Positions 1-7,806 of a DNA stretch of 64,000 nucleotides are shown in pieces. The DNA comes from Tateyamaria sp. syn59 (GTDB lineage: Bacteria > Pseudomonadota > Alphaproteobacteria > Rhodobacterales > Rhodobacteraceae): the NCBI RefSeq assembly GCF_007995245.1, contig NZ_VCBA01000003.1, forward strand, positions 186,432 through 250,431. Direction: 5' to 3'. The notes beneath the pieces are model-generated. The model did not search any database and had not been told where the DNA came from. It was given only the letters and a program-made list of their open reading frames with translations. A program made the position numbers and the translations under genes. The stretch's first letter is position 1. Each line of letters opens with the position of its first letter.

Positions 1-1
1 G

Positions 2-328
2 AAGGGGGCACTGGTCGAGGGGGCCGATGCGGATATCGTGGTGTGGGATCCGAAGATCACCAAGACGATTTCGCCTGCCAATCACCACTCGGTGCTGGAT
101 TACAACGTCTTCGAAGGGTTCGAAGTCAAGGCGCAGTCGCGGTATACGCTGAGCCGGGGCGAGGTGATCTGGGCCTGGGGCCAGAATTCGCAGCCGCAGC
201 CCGGTCGGGGCAAGTTCGTGCCGCGCCCGGCCTTCCCGTCGGCGTCGGTGGCGCTGTCGAAGTGGAAAGCGCTGACGGCGCCGAAGATGATCGAGCGCGA
301 TCCGTTGAATATTCCGGCGGGGATTTGA
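2..328 (+). CDS. hydA: Dihydropyrimidinase, C-terminal part (5' end outside window)
   Basis: The reading frame is already open at base 2 and gives 108 C-terminal residues; the catalytic metal-binding part lies upstream of the window. The visible part has the beta-sandwich tail of cyclic amidohydrolases: ADIVVWDP, then SPANHHSVLDYNVFEG, then a basic linker, a combination typical of dihydropyrimidinase/D-hydantoinase. The enzyme opens dihydrouracil or dihydrothymine rings in reductive pyrimidine catabolism in the cytoplasm. Its stop codon overlaps the start of the next gene (TGATG), so it is probably translated together with the DUF2268 and transporter genes. Allantoinase or another hydantoinase is a less likely alternative. 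Confidence 0.85.
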   Translation, partial: KGALVEGADADIVVWDPKITKTISPANHHSVLDYNVFEGFEVKAQSRYTLSRGEVIWAWGQNSQPQPGRGKFVPRPAFPSASVALSKWKALTAPKMIERDPLNIPAGI

Positions 329-972
329 TGGGCGCGGACTGGACCACCCATTTTGCGGATGCGCGGGGGCGGCTCAAACCCTGGCGCGGCTCGATCGAAG
401 CGGCCATTGCGCGCACGCATAAGCGGGTGAGAGACCGCGTGGCTGTAGAACAGTTGGACATCGTGGTGCAGGACAGCCCGCGGGTCATCCGCGAGCTCGG
501 GCATGTGGGTTTTGCTCCGAATGGGTGGATGGTCTACCTGTCCTTCGATCCCGAGGCAGATGCCTTCGAGAGCAATCTGGATACGCCTTTGGAGCGGACC
601 CTGGCGCATGAGATCAACCATATTCTGCGTTGGCGTGGGCCGGGATACGGTGCGACATTGGGCGAAGCCTTGATCAGTGAGGGACTGGCCGGTGTCTTTG
701 TGCGCGACCTCTACGCATCTCCGCCGGAGCCCTGGGAATGCGCGTTGGGTGATACCGCGGCTCTGGCCGATCAGGTTATCGCGGAGTGGGACCAGGCGTA
801 TGACCATGGGGAGTGGTTCTTTGGCACCGGGCAACATCCGGTTTGGGCGGGTTACACCATCGGTTACCGGATCGTGGCTTATCATGCGGACAACGCGATG
901 GATGATATTGTTGCGCTGACCACGCGTCCCGCATCGGATTTCAAGACATTGGCAAGACTGGCCCTGCAGTGA
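328..972 (+). CDS. DUF2268-type putative zinc protease
   Basis: Predicted soluble protein of 214 residues with no signal peptide. The mid-protein motif LERTLAHEINHILRW carries HExxH, and a downstream Glu in LGEALISEGLAG fits a third zinc ligand, as in the DUF2268 predicted metalloprotease family. The ATG overlaps the hydA stop, and its own stop overlaps the GTG of the ABC ATPase, so it sits in a tightly coupled pyrimidine gene set. Its role there is unknown; maturation or turnover of a transporter or enzyme component is only a guess. A longer upstream reading of the same frame overlaps hydA and was rejected. Confidence 0.75.
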   Translation: MGADWTTHFADARGRLKPWRGSIEAAIARTHKRVRDRVAVEQLDIVVQDSPRVIRELGHVGFAPNGWMVYLSFDPEADAFESNLDTPLERTLAHEINHILRWRGPGYGATLGEALISEGLAGVFVRDLYASPPEPWECALGDTAALADQVIAEWDQAYDHGEWFFGTGQHPVWAGYTIGYRIVAYHADNAMDDIVALTTRPASDFKTLARLALQ

Positions 973-1751
973 CGACACAGAACGTAGTTCAAGCCAAATC
1001 GCTAGATTTGACGTTTCAAACCAATGACGGTCCTGTCCATGCGCTAAAGGGTGTTTCACTGGATATCGCCAAGGGCGACTTCGTGTCCTTCATCGGGCCC
1101 TCGGGCTGTGGCAAGACGACCTTTCTGCGTTGCATGGCGGATCTGGAGCAGCCCACTGGCGGCGCCATCACCGTGAACGGAACCACGCCAGAGGAGGCCC
1201 GGAAGTCTCGCGCTTATGGTTACGTGTTTCAGGCGGCGGGGCTTTATCCCTGGCGGACGATTGGACGCAATATCTCGCTGCCATTGGAGATCATGGGGTA
1301 TTCCAAAGCGGAGCAGGCCGACCGAGTGGCGCGGACGCTGGAACTGGTGGAGCTCTCGGGCTTTGAAAAGAAATTCCCCTGGCAACTCTCCGGCGGCATG
1401 CAGCAGCGCGCGTCGATTGCACGCGCGCTGGCTTTTGATGCGGACATCCTGCTGATGGACGAGCCCTTTGGTGCGCTCGACGAGATTGTGCGCGATCACC
1501 TGAACGAGCAGTTGTTGCAGCTTTGGGCGCGGACAGAGAAAACCATCGCTTTTGTCACCCACTCGATCCCCGAGGCGGTGTATCTGTCGACCAAGATCGT
1601 TGTGATGTCGCCGCGCCCCGGACGGATCACGGATGTGATCGAGAGCACGCTGCCGCGGGAGCGACCTTTGGATATTCGGGAAAGCCCCGAGTTCCTGCAG
1701 ATTGCGCACCGGGTGCGGGACGGGTTGCGGGCGGGGCATGCCTATGACTGA
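969..1751 (+). CDS. ABC transporter ATP-binding protein (NMT1/THI5 importer class)
   Basis: The 260-residue nucleotide-binding subunit of an importer of the nitrate/sulfonate/taurine and pyrimidine-precursor class. Walker A GPSGCGKTT, signature LSGGMQQR, Walker B ILLMDEPFGALDE and switch His in VTHSI are all intact. It starts at GTG, overlapping the preceding stop by four bases. The two downstream permeases and a THI5-like binding protein complete the transporter. Placement behind dihydropyrimidinase suggests uptake of a pyrimidine or related nitrogenous ring; the substrate is inferred from context only. Confidence 0.9.
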   Translation: MTTQNVVQAKSLDLTFQTNDGPVHALKGVSLDIAKGDFVSFIGPSGCGKTTFLRCMADLEQPTGGAITVNGTTPEEARKSRAYGYVFQAAGLYPWRTIGRNISLPLEIMGYSKAEQADRVARTLELVELSGFEKKFPWQLSGGMQQRASIARALAFDADILLMDEPFGALDEIVRDHLNEQLLQLWARTEKTIAFVTHSIPEAVYLSTKIVVMSPRPGRITDVIESTLPRERPLDIRESPEFLQIAHRVRDGLRAGHAYD

Positions 1752-1820
1752 GGTTCGGCATTTGGCGGATCGGCCCTCCGGGGGCGGTTTTTCTGGCGAA
1801 ATGAAGCAGGGGCGTTTGTA

Positions 1821-2753
1821 GTGAAGTCGGTGTTCCCTGTTCTGACTGTTTTGGCCGTGATTGTCGGGATCTGGTACCTGGCCGTGGCCCCCATGAACGT
1901 GCGCGTGGCGCTGGATCAGGCGGAGCGGGCGGGGGCGGCTGTTGTGCCGGAAGGGTCTGTGCCGCGCCGCGACGTGTCGGTATGGCGGCTGATGCTGGAC
2001 AATTCGGAGCATGTGGGGCTGGGCTACGCCCTGGAACGGCCTCGGTTGCCGACGCCTGCGCAGGTGGGGCAGGAGTTGTGGAAAACCACGGGCGAGATGG
2101 TGGCCAAGGGCCGGCCCTGGTCGAAGCGGGGGCTGATTTACCACAGTTGGATCACTTTGCAATCGACGCTGTGGGGGTTTGCTCTGGGCACGCTTCTGGG
2201 CATCGTAGGAGCGGTGGCCATTGTCTACTCCCGGACCGCGCAGTTGAGCCTTATGCCCTGGGCCATCATTAGTCAGACCATTCCCATTGTGGCGCTGGCG
2301 CCGATGATCATTGTCCTGTCTTCTCAGGTCGGGATCGAGGGGCGGGGGGTACCGAAGGCGGTGATTTCGGCGTATTTGTGTTTCTTCCCGGTGCTCGTGG
2401 GCATGGTGAAGGGGCTGCGGGCGCCGGACACGTCGCAGCTTGATCTGCTCAGGACCTATAACGCCAGCGGGTTGCAGAGTTTCCTGCGCCTGCGTCTGCC
2501 AGCCTCGGTGCCCTATCTGTTCACTTCGCTGAAGGTCGGGATTGCGGCCGCACTTGTGGGGACAATCGTGGGCGAGTTGCCAACGGGGGCTATTTCCGGC
2601 CTCGGCGCGCGTATTCTGATCGGGGACCAGTTCGGCACGCCTCTGGCAATCTGGTCGGCGCTGTTTGCTGCGGCGGTGCTGGCGGGGGCGCTGGTGACAT
2701 TGCTTGACGTGATCCAGCGCGTGACACTGAAGCGCATGGGGATGGCAACATGA
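1821..2753 (+). CDS. ABC transporter permease, first subunit
   Basis: A 310-residue inner-membrane permease of the BPD_transp_1 fold. It has an N-terminal membrane anchor (about residues 5-25), a long periplasmic or loop stretch to about residue 110, then about five hydrophobic helices. The EAA-type loop is DLLRTYNASGLQSFLRLRLP. The start is GTG; the nearby ATG at 1801 runs into a stop after six codons. It is longer than the partner permease because of the N-terminal insertion. Its last bases overlap the next start (ATGA). Forms the channel with the second permease. Confidence 0.88.
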   Translation: MKSVFPVLTVLAVIVGIWYLAVAPMNVRVALDQAERAGAAVVPEGSVPRRDVSVWRLMLDNSEHVGLGYALERPRLPTPAQVGQELWKTTGEMVAKGRPWSKRGLIYHSWITLQSTLWGFALGTLLGIVGAVAIVYSRTAQLSLMPWAIISQTIPIVALAPMIIVLSSQVGIEGRGVPKAVISAYLCFFPVLVGMVKGLRAPDTSQLDLLRTYNASGLQSFLRLRLPASVPYLFTSLKVGIAAALVGTIVGELPTGAISGLGARILIGDQFGTPLAIWSALFAAAVLAGALVTLLDVIQRVTLKRMGMAT

Positions 2754-3589
2754 TGTGGCTGGTCCTTGCGCTTGTGGCCTGGCTGGGCGGGTGGGCTTCG
2801 AACGCTTGGCTCGCGCGCCGGGGCGAGATCCGCGCGGTGCGCATTGCCGTGCCCGTGATCTTTGGCCTGACGCTGCTGGTGATCTGGGAAGGGCTGGTGC
2901 GTGGCTTCGGCGTCTCACCCGTGATCCTGCCCGCGCCCTCGACGGTGGCGCAGACCTTTGCCGCATCCACTGACATTTTGTGGATCGACTTCCAACAAAC
3001 CGTGCTCAAGGGTGCGCTGCGGGGCTTTGCCATCGGAGCCATCGCCGCCTTTGTTGCCGCAATCGCCATCGACCGGTCGGCGTTCCTGACACGCGGCCTG
3101 CTGCCCATCGGCAATTTCGTCGCCGCCCTGCCCATCGTCGGCATCGCGCCCATCATGGTGAACTGGTTCGGCTTTGACTGGCAGTCGAAGGCGGCTGTGG
3201 TTGTGGTGATGGTGTTCTTCCCCATCCTCGTGAACACTGTGCAGGGCTTGAACGAAGCCAGCGCCATGCAGCGCGACCTGATGCGGACCTATGCGGCGGG
3301 CTACTGGCAGACGCTCATCCGCCTGCGCCTGCCCGCTGCCATGCCGTTCATCTTCAACGGACTGAAAATCGCCACCACGCTGGCGCTCATCGGGGCCATC
3401 GTTGCCGAATATTTCGGCTCCCCCACGCGCGGCATGGGATTTCGCATCTCGACCGGCGTCGGCAGCTTGAGCATCGACCTCGTCTGGGCTGAAATCGCCG
3501 TCGCAGCTTTGGCAGGCACGGCGCTTTATGGCATCGTGGCCTGGATCGAAAAGAGGGTGACCTTCTGGCACCCGTCACAACGCGGATAA
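2750..3589 (+). CDS. ABC transporter permease, second subunit
   Basis: A 279-residue inner-membrane permease with about six hydrophobic helices and an EAA loop around DLMRTYAAGYWQTLIRLRLP. It is closely related in pattern to the preceding permease, so the two probably form a heterodimer around the ATPase dimer. The ATG overlaps the upstream stop by four bases. The binding-protein gene follows after 23 bases. Confidence 0.88.
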   Translation: MMWLVLALVAWLGGWASNAWLARRGEIRAVRIAVPVIFGLTLLVIWEGLVRGFGVSPVILPAPSTVAQTFAASTDILWIDFQQTVLKGALRGFAIGAIAAFVAAIAIDRSAFLTRGLLPIGNFVAALPIVGIAPIMVNWFGFDWQSKAAVVVVMVFFPILVNTVQGLNEASAMQRDLMRTYAAGYWQTLIRLRLPAAMPFIFNGLKIATTLALIGAIVAEYFGSPTRGMGFRISTGVGSLSIDLVWAEIAVAALAGTALYGIVAWIEKRVTFWHPSQRG

Positions 3590-3612
3590 CAAAACCAACC
3601 TCGGAGGGTATC

Positions 3613-4593
3613 ATGAAAATCAAAGCAACTCTGGCAGCGCTGTCGCTGACCGCCACGGGTGCATGGGCGGCGGATGACGTCACCTTGCAGCTGAAATGGG
3701 TCACGCAGGCGCAGTTCGCGGGCTACTACGTGGCGCTGGAAAAAGGGTTCTACGATGAAGAAGACCTGAACGTCACCATCAAGCCCGGTGGCCCCGACAT
3801 CGCGCCCACGCAAGTGCTGGCCGGCGGCGGTGCCGACGTCACGGTGGAGTGGATGCCAGCTGCCCTCGCAGCCCGCGAAAAGGGCCTGCCCATGGTCAAC
3901 ATCGCGCAGCCGTTCAAGTCCTCGGGCATGATGCTGACCTGCCGTAAGGATGCCGGGGTCGAGACCACCGCTGACTTCCCCGGCAAGACGCTCGGCGTTT
4001 GGTTCTTTGGCAACGAATTCCCGTTCCTGTCGTGGATGAGCCAGCTTGAGATCCCCACCGACGGCTCTGACAACGGCGTCGAGGTGCTGAAGCAGGGCTT
4101 TAACGTCGATCCGATCCTGAACGGGCAGGCGGCCTGCGTGTCCACCATGACCTACAACGAATACTGGCAGGTCATTGATGCAGGGCTCACGCCCGAAGAA
4201 CTGACCGTCTTCAAATACGAAGACAACGGCGTCGCGACGCTCGAAGACGGGCTTTACGTGCTCGAGGAAAACCTCACCGACCCGGCCTTCGAGGACAAGA
4301 TGGTCCGCTTCGTCCGCGCCTCCATGAAAGGCTGGAAATATGCCGAGGAGAACCCGGACGAGGCCGCAATGATCGTACTGGAGTATGACGAGACCGGCGC
4401 CCAGACCGAAAAACACCAGAAGCGGATGATGGGTGAGGTGGCCAAGCTGACCGCCGGGTCCAACGGCGCGCTGGAGCCTGCCGACTACGAACGTACGGTT
4501 GAATCGCTGCTGGCGGGCGGGTCGGATCCGGTGATCACCGCCGCGCCCGAGGGCGCATGGACGCACCAGATCACGGACAAGGCGCTGAACTAA
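3613..4593 (+). CDS. ABC transporter substrate-binding protein, NMT1/THI5-like
   Basis: A 326-residue periplasmic protein with a clear Sec signal peptide (basic MKIK, hydrophobic core, cleavage near AWA-ADD). The N-terminal segment LKWVTQAQFAGYYVALEKG is characteristic of the THI5/NMT1 fold that includes pyrimidine-precursor, riboflavin and sulfonate binding proteins. The ATG is preceded by a GGAGG-type ribosome site at 3602-3607. It is the last gene of the operon and is followed by a strong terminator. The ligand is not determinable from sequence; a pyrimidine is suggested by the linked hydA gene. Confidence 0.87.
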   Translation: MKIKATLAALSLTATGAWAADDVTLQLKWVTQAQFAGYYVALEKGFYDEEDLNVTIKPGGPDIAPTQVLAGGGADVTVEWMPAALAAREKGLPMVNIAQPFKSSGMMLTCRKDAGVETTADFPGKTLGVWFFGNEFPFLSWMSQLEIPTDGSDNGVEVLKQGFNVDPILNGQAACVSTMTYNEYWQVIDAGLTPEELTVFKYEDNGVATLEDGLYVLEENLTDPAFEDKMVRFVRASMKGWKYAEENPDEAAMIVLEYDETGAQTEKHQKRMMGEVAKLTAGSNGALEPADYERTVESLLAGGSDPVITAAPEGAWTHQITDKALN

Positions 4594-4615
4594 AAGCGGT
4601 TTTCATCGCATCGGC

Positions 4616-4645
4616 AAAGGCCAGCCTGCGGGCTGGCCTTTTTTG
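4616..4645 (+). terminator. Rho-independent terminator of the importer operon
   Basis: A 9-bp stem (4618-4626 with 4631-4639), TGCG loop, and six T residues at 4639-4644, placed 23 bases after the binding-protein stop codon. Confidence 0.92.
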
Positions 4646-4710
4646 TTGGCAAAACTGGACGTGCGCGGGTTTTGACCCATGTAGTTGCCGAGCAAGGGAG
4701 TGCGCACCAC

Positions 4711-4974
4711 ATGACACGTATGGAAAATTTGCAACCGAACCTCGATGAGCAACAGCGCATGGACGCGCGGTACCAGGCTGCGATGGCCTCGATCAACCGC
4801 GAGAAGGTGGCGCGAGAGAAGAGCGGCTATGTCGTGATGTCGGCGGCTATGAATTACGGCGAAGGATCGATTGGGGATGGGCTTTTTGGCAAGATCAGCC
4901 ATGCGGCGAAGCTGTTTATGATCGCGTTTGCGTTTGGCCTGCCGGTGGTGCTGGTTTGGGCTTATTTGTTGTAG
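4711..4974 (+). CDS. Small membrane protein of unknown function
   Basis: An 87-residue protein starting MTRMENLQPN, with a charged N-terminal half and one hydrophobic segment at the C-terminus (about residues 66-86, FMIAFAFGLPVVLVWAYLL), so a tail-anchored topology is likely. A GGAG lies ten bases before the chosen ATG; a TTG at 4672 in the same frame would add 13 residues but has poorer context. Not recognised as a known family. It stands alone after the terminator and converges with the NYN gene. Confidence 0.55.
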   Translation: MTRMENLQPNLDEQQRMDARYQAAMASINREKVAREKSGYVVMSAAMNYGEGSIGDGLFGKISHAAKLFMIAFAFGLPVVLVWAYLL

Positions 4975-5007
4975 AGACGCGATGTGGTGAGCCAGTCCGT
5001 CCGCGGC

Positions 5008-5625
5008 TCACTTCATTTTTTTGAACTCGAATTCTTTCATGAACTTGCCTAAATCAATGGAGCCCCAACACTTCTGTTTTAGGTGCCATCCGTGCGGAGG
5101 GAACGCAGCGTGAATTACCTTCTTACCTTTGTTTTGGAGAATTTCGGCAGCTGGAACAAAGTCTTGGTCTGAGGTCACCAAAACAGCCACATCGTAGGCA
5201 TCCTCCCAAGCTAAGCTCACCAAGTCTGTAGCAAGCCTCGTATCAACACCCTTTTCTTCTGTCCCTCGCATGTCAGACGAACAAGATGCGCATTTTTCAA
5301 CGCTAGTGTGGCACTTTGGGCAAGAAGGATAGCCTTTTTTCTTTGTCCTAGGTTTGAACTGAGCGTTTACTCCGGGGAAAGTATCAAGAACGCTAGTTGC
5401 CCAGTTCTTCAGGCGGTTCTCTGTGTTTGCATTGTATGAGCCGTACACATTCATGCCCGCGTAGACCACCAGCGCACTGGGATCAATTAGTGCGCCAGCC
5501 TCACGTGTGAGTATCTTGGGGAATCGTTTCCAATCCGTCGAAAACTTTTGTTGTTTTTCCTGCGCGCTAAGCGTGTAGTTCCAAAAGTCCGCAAACACGT
5601 GAACTCGATATTCTGTGCGGTCCAT
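5008..5625 (-). CDS. NYN-domain (PIN-like) putative nuclease with zinc ribbon
   Basis: A 205-residue protein of the NYN/LabA-like group. The acidic residues expected for a PIN-like metal site are present: FADFWN near the N-terminus, KGVDTRLATDL in the middle and VTSDQDFVPAAE later. An insertion carries a possible zinc knuckle, CPKCH...CASC (about residues 101-115). NYN proteins cleave RNA or act in RNA processing. The ATG at 5625 is chosen over an in-frame GTG at 5637 because GGAG lies six bases upstream. The gene is visibly less GC-rich than its neighbours, with many AAA/TTT codons, which suggests acquisition by transfer. Confidence 0.75.
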   Translation of the reverse strand: MDRTEYRVHVFADFWNYTLSAQEKQQKFSTDWKRFPKILTREAGALIDPSALVVYAGMNVYGSYNANTENRLKNWATSVLDTFPGVNAQFKPRTKKKGYPSCPKCHTSVEKCASCSSDMRGTEEKGVDTRLATDLVSLAWEDAYDVAVLVTSDQDFVPAAEILQNKGKKVIHAAFPPHGWHLKQKCWGSIDLGKFMKEFEFKKMK

Positions 5626-6005
5626 CTTTGACTCCACTATCTGTAGCGCTGAGATCGTAGCGGTAACACCTTGGCAACTTATTGCCTACATAATTCCTTG
5701 ACCTCGGCACATTTTGTGTCCACATACAAATCAACAGAGCCCCTCGAACTGCGCCGGATACACGGGTTATCGTTAGTTCGGGTAATCATTAAGAGCACCT
5801 TCGGGTGCTCTTTTCTGTTTCAGTGAGATTGAACTGGTCGCTATGCAATACGCTAGCTTGCATATTTTTGAGAGGTGTTACTCGTAGCTCGCCGTCGACT
5901 GTCTTACATGTAAGCTATACCCAACGGAGTGCCGCTACGCGCATTTGCTACGCAAAAACTCTTTCGCGCACGCCTTGAACCCAAAAGCCTGCACAAGAAA
6001 TTCGT
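5626..6005. other. Gene-free, AT-richer spacer
   Basis: No supported gene. It holds a strong hairpin-plus-T terminator (5791-5815), a CTTACATGTAAG palindrome at about 5903-5914, and the left arm of a large inverted repeat (5973-6007) mirroring the end of ettA. Base composition matches the NYN gene rather than the flanking core genes. Confidence 0.6.
5791..5815 (+). terminator. Orphan intrinsic terminator with TTCG tetraloop
   Basis: Stem 5791-5799 / 5804-5812 closed by TTCG, followed by T residues on the plus strand. No annotated plus-strand gene precedes it; it may end a small untranslated transcript. Confidence 0.7.
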
Positions 6006-6048
6006 TCAGCGAACGAATTTCTTGTGCTTGAGCCTTTTGGGTTCAAGG
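5973..6048. repeat. Imperfect palindrome copying the 3' end of ettA
   Basis: The left arm 5973-6007 mirrors the right arm 6011-6048 around a 3-base centre. Long blocks are identical (CCTTGAACCCAAAAG and GCACAAGAAATTCGTTC), interrupted by one short indel with mismatches. The right arm encodes the last residues of EttA, and the stop codon lies in the centre. It would form a very stable hairpin in the ettA transcript. Confidence 0.85.
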
Positions 6049-7661
6049 GCATCCGGCCCCAGTCTACGCTTCTTGTCTTCCTCGTAGTCCTCGAAATTCC
6101 CCTCGAACCACTCCACATGCGCGTCGCCTTCGAACGCAAGGATATGCGTGCAGATCCGGTCGAGGAAGAACCGGTCGTGCGAGATCACGACCGCGCAGCC
6201 GGCGAAATCCACCAAAGCGTCTTCCAGCGCCCGCAGCGTCTCCACGTCCAGATCGTTGGTCGGCTCGTCGAGCAGCAGCACGTTGCCGCCCTCTTTCAAC
6301 AGCCGCGCCATGTGGACGCGGTTGCGCTCACCGCCTGATAGCAGCGACACCTTCTTTTGCTGGTCGCCGCCCTTGAAGTTGAAGGACGAGCAATAGGCGC
6401 GGGAGTTCACCTGCGCGTCGCCCAGCTCGATCACCTCGGCCCCGCCGCTGATCGCTTCCCACACCGTGTCCCCATCGGCCAGATCGTCGCGCGACTGGTC
6501 GACATAGGACAGTTGCACCGTGTCACCGAGTTCGATGGTCCCGGCATCGGGCGTTTCCTGCCCGGTCAGCATTTTGAACAGCGTCGACTTGCCCGCGCCG
6601 TTGGGGCCGATGACGCCGACAATCGCGCCGGGCGGCAGGGAGAAGTCGAGCCCCTCGACCAGCAACTTGTCCCCCATTGCCTTCGTCAGCCCGGCCACGT
6701 CGATCACCTTGGACCCGAGCCGCTGCCCGTTCGGAATGACGATCTGTGCGCGCGTCAGCTTCTCGCGCTCGGATTGCTCGGCCATCTCGTTATAGGCGTT
6801 GATCCGGGCCTTGGACTTGGCCTGCCGCGCCTTCGCGCCCTGCCGCATCCATTCCAGTTCGCGCTCCAGCGTCTTCTGGCGGCTCTTGTCCTCGCGCGCT
6901 TCCTGCTCCAGCCGCTTGGCCTTCTGCTCCAGCCAGGCGGAGTAGTTGCCCTCGTAGGGAATGCCACGACCACGGTCGAGTTCCAGAATCCACCCGGTGA
7001 TGTCATCGAGGAAGTACCGGTCGTGAGTCACGATCAGGATCGTGCCCTTGTAGTCAATCAAGTGCTGTTGCAACCAAGCGATGGTCTCGGCATCGAGGTG
7101 GTTGGTCGGCTCATCGAGCAGCAGCATGTCAGGCGCTTCCAAGAGCAGCTTGCACAGCGCAACGCGGCGCGCCTCACCTCCTGACAAAGTCGTCACATCC
7201 GCATCATCGGGCGGGCAGCGCAGCGCCTCCATGCTGACATCAATCTGCGAATCCAGATCCCACAGGTTCTCTGCATCAATTTGGTCCTGAAGCGCAGCCA
7301 TCTCATCCGCCGTCTCGTCGGAATAGTTCATGGCCAGCTCGTTGTAGCGGTCCAGAATACCCTTCTTCTCCGCCACACCGAGCATCACGTTCTCGCGCAC
7401 GCTCAGCGCGGGGTCCAACTGCGGCTCCTGCGGCAGATAGCCGACCTTCGCACCCTCAGCCGCCCAGGCCTCCCCGGTGAAATCCTTGTCCATCCCCGCC
7501 ATGATCTTCATCAGCGTGGACTTACCGGCACCGTTCACGCCCACAACGCCGATCTTCACGCCGGGCAAGAAATTCAGGTGGATGTTCTCAAAGCACTTCT
7601 TGCCGCCGGGATAGGTCTTGGACACACCCGACATGTGATAGACATATTGATAGGCCGCCAT
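6006..7661 (-). CDS. ettA: Energy-dependent translational throttle protein EttA (ABC-F)
   Basis: A 551-residue soluble ABC-F protein with two ATPase domains. Domain 1 has Walker [10 protein letters not shown], signature [11 protein letters not shown] and [11 protein letters not shown]; domain 2 has [21 protein letters not shown] and [11 protein letters not shown]. The charged linker between them (about residues 240-310, many Arg/Lys/Glu) is the P-site tRNA-interacting region. EttA binds the ribosomal E site and gates entry into elongation according to ATP/ADP. Length and start ([10 protein letters not shown]) fit the family; GGGAG lies upstream of the ATG. The C-terminus lies inside the palindrome described separately but looks native. 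Confidence 0.95.
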   Translation of the reverse strand: MAAYQYVYHMSGVSKTYPGGKKCFENIHLNFLPGVKIGVVGVNGAGKSTLMKIMAGMDKDFTGEAWAAEGAKVGYLPQEPQLDPALSVRENVMLGVAEKKGILDRYNELAMNYSDETADEMAALQDQIDAENLWDLDSQIDVSMEALRCPPDDADVTTLSGGEARRVALCKLLLEAPDMLLLDEPTNHLDAETIAWLQQHLIDYKGTILIVTHDRYFLDDITGWILELDRGRGIPYEGNYSAWLEQKAKRLEQEAREDKSRQKTLERELEWMRQGAKARQAKSKARINAYNEMAEQSEREKLTRAQIVIPNGQRLGSKVIDVAGLTKAMGDKLLVEGLDFSLPPGAIVGVIGPNGAGKSTLFKMLTGQETPDAGTIELGDTVQLSYVDQSRDDLADGDTVWEAISGGAEVIELGDAQVNSRAYCSSFNFKGGDQQKKVSLLSGGERNRVHMARLLKEGGNVLLLDEPTNDLDVETLRALEDALVDFAGCAVVISHDRFFLDRICTHILAFEGDAHVEWFEGNFEDYEEDKKRRLGPDALEPKRLKHKKFVR

Positions 7662-7806
7662 GGCATTCTCCCGGATCAGATTACGCCGTTTCGTCTAGCG
7701 CTCGGCGGGGCAAAGGGCAATGCACCGCCCGCCCGCGATATGTCATTTGGTGAAGTGGCCCGAAACGTGCTAGCGGAAGGCAGCGAAACTGATGGAAGTG
7801 CCCGAC

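Noticed and set aside
1056..2966. Long minus-strand open frame opposite the importer genes
   Set aside because: It overlaps well-supported transporter genes in full, has no recognisable domain and is Arg/His-rich as expected for an antisense shadow in high-GC DNA.
5700..5815. Hairpin stretch considered as a tRNA or tRNA fragment
   Set aside because: No acceptor pairing, anticodon arm or T-arm can be formed; only a terminator is supported.
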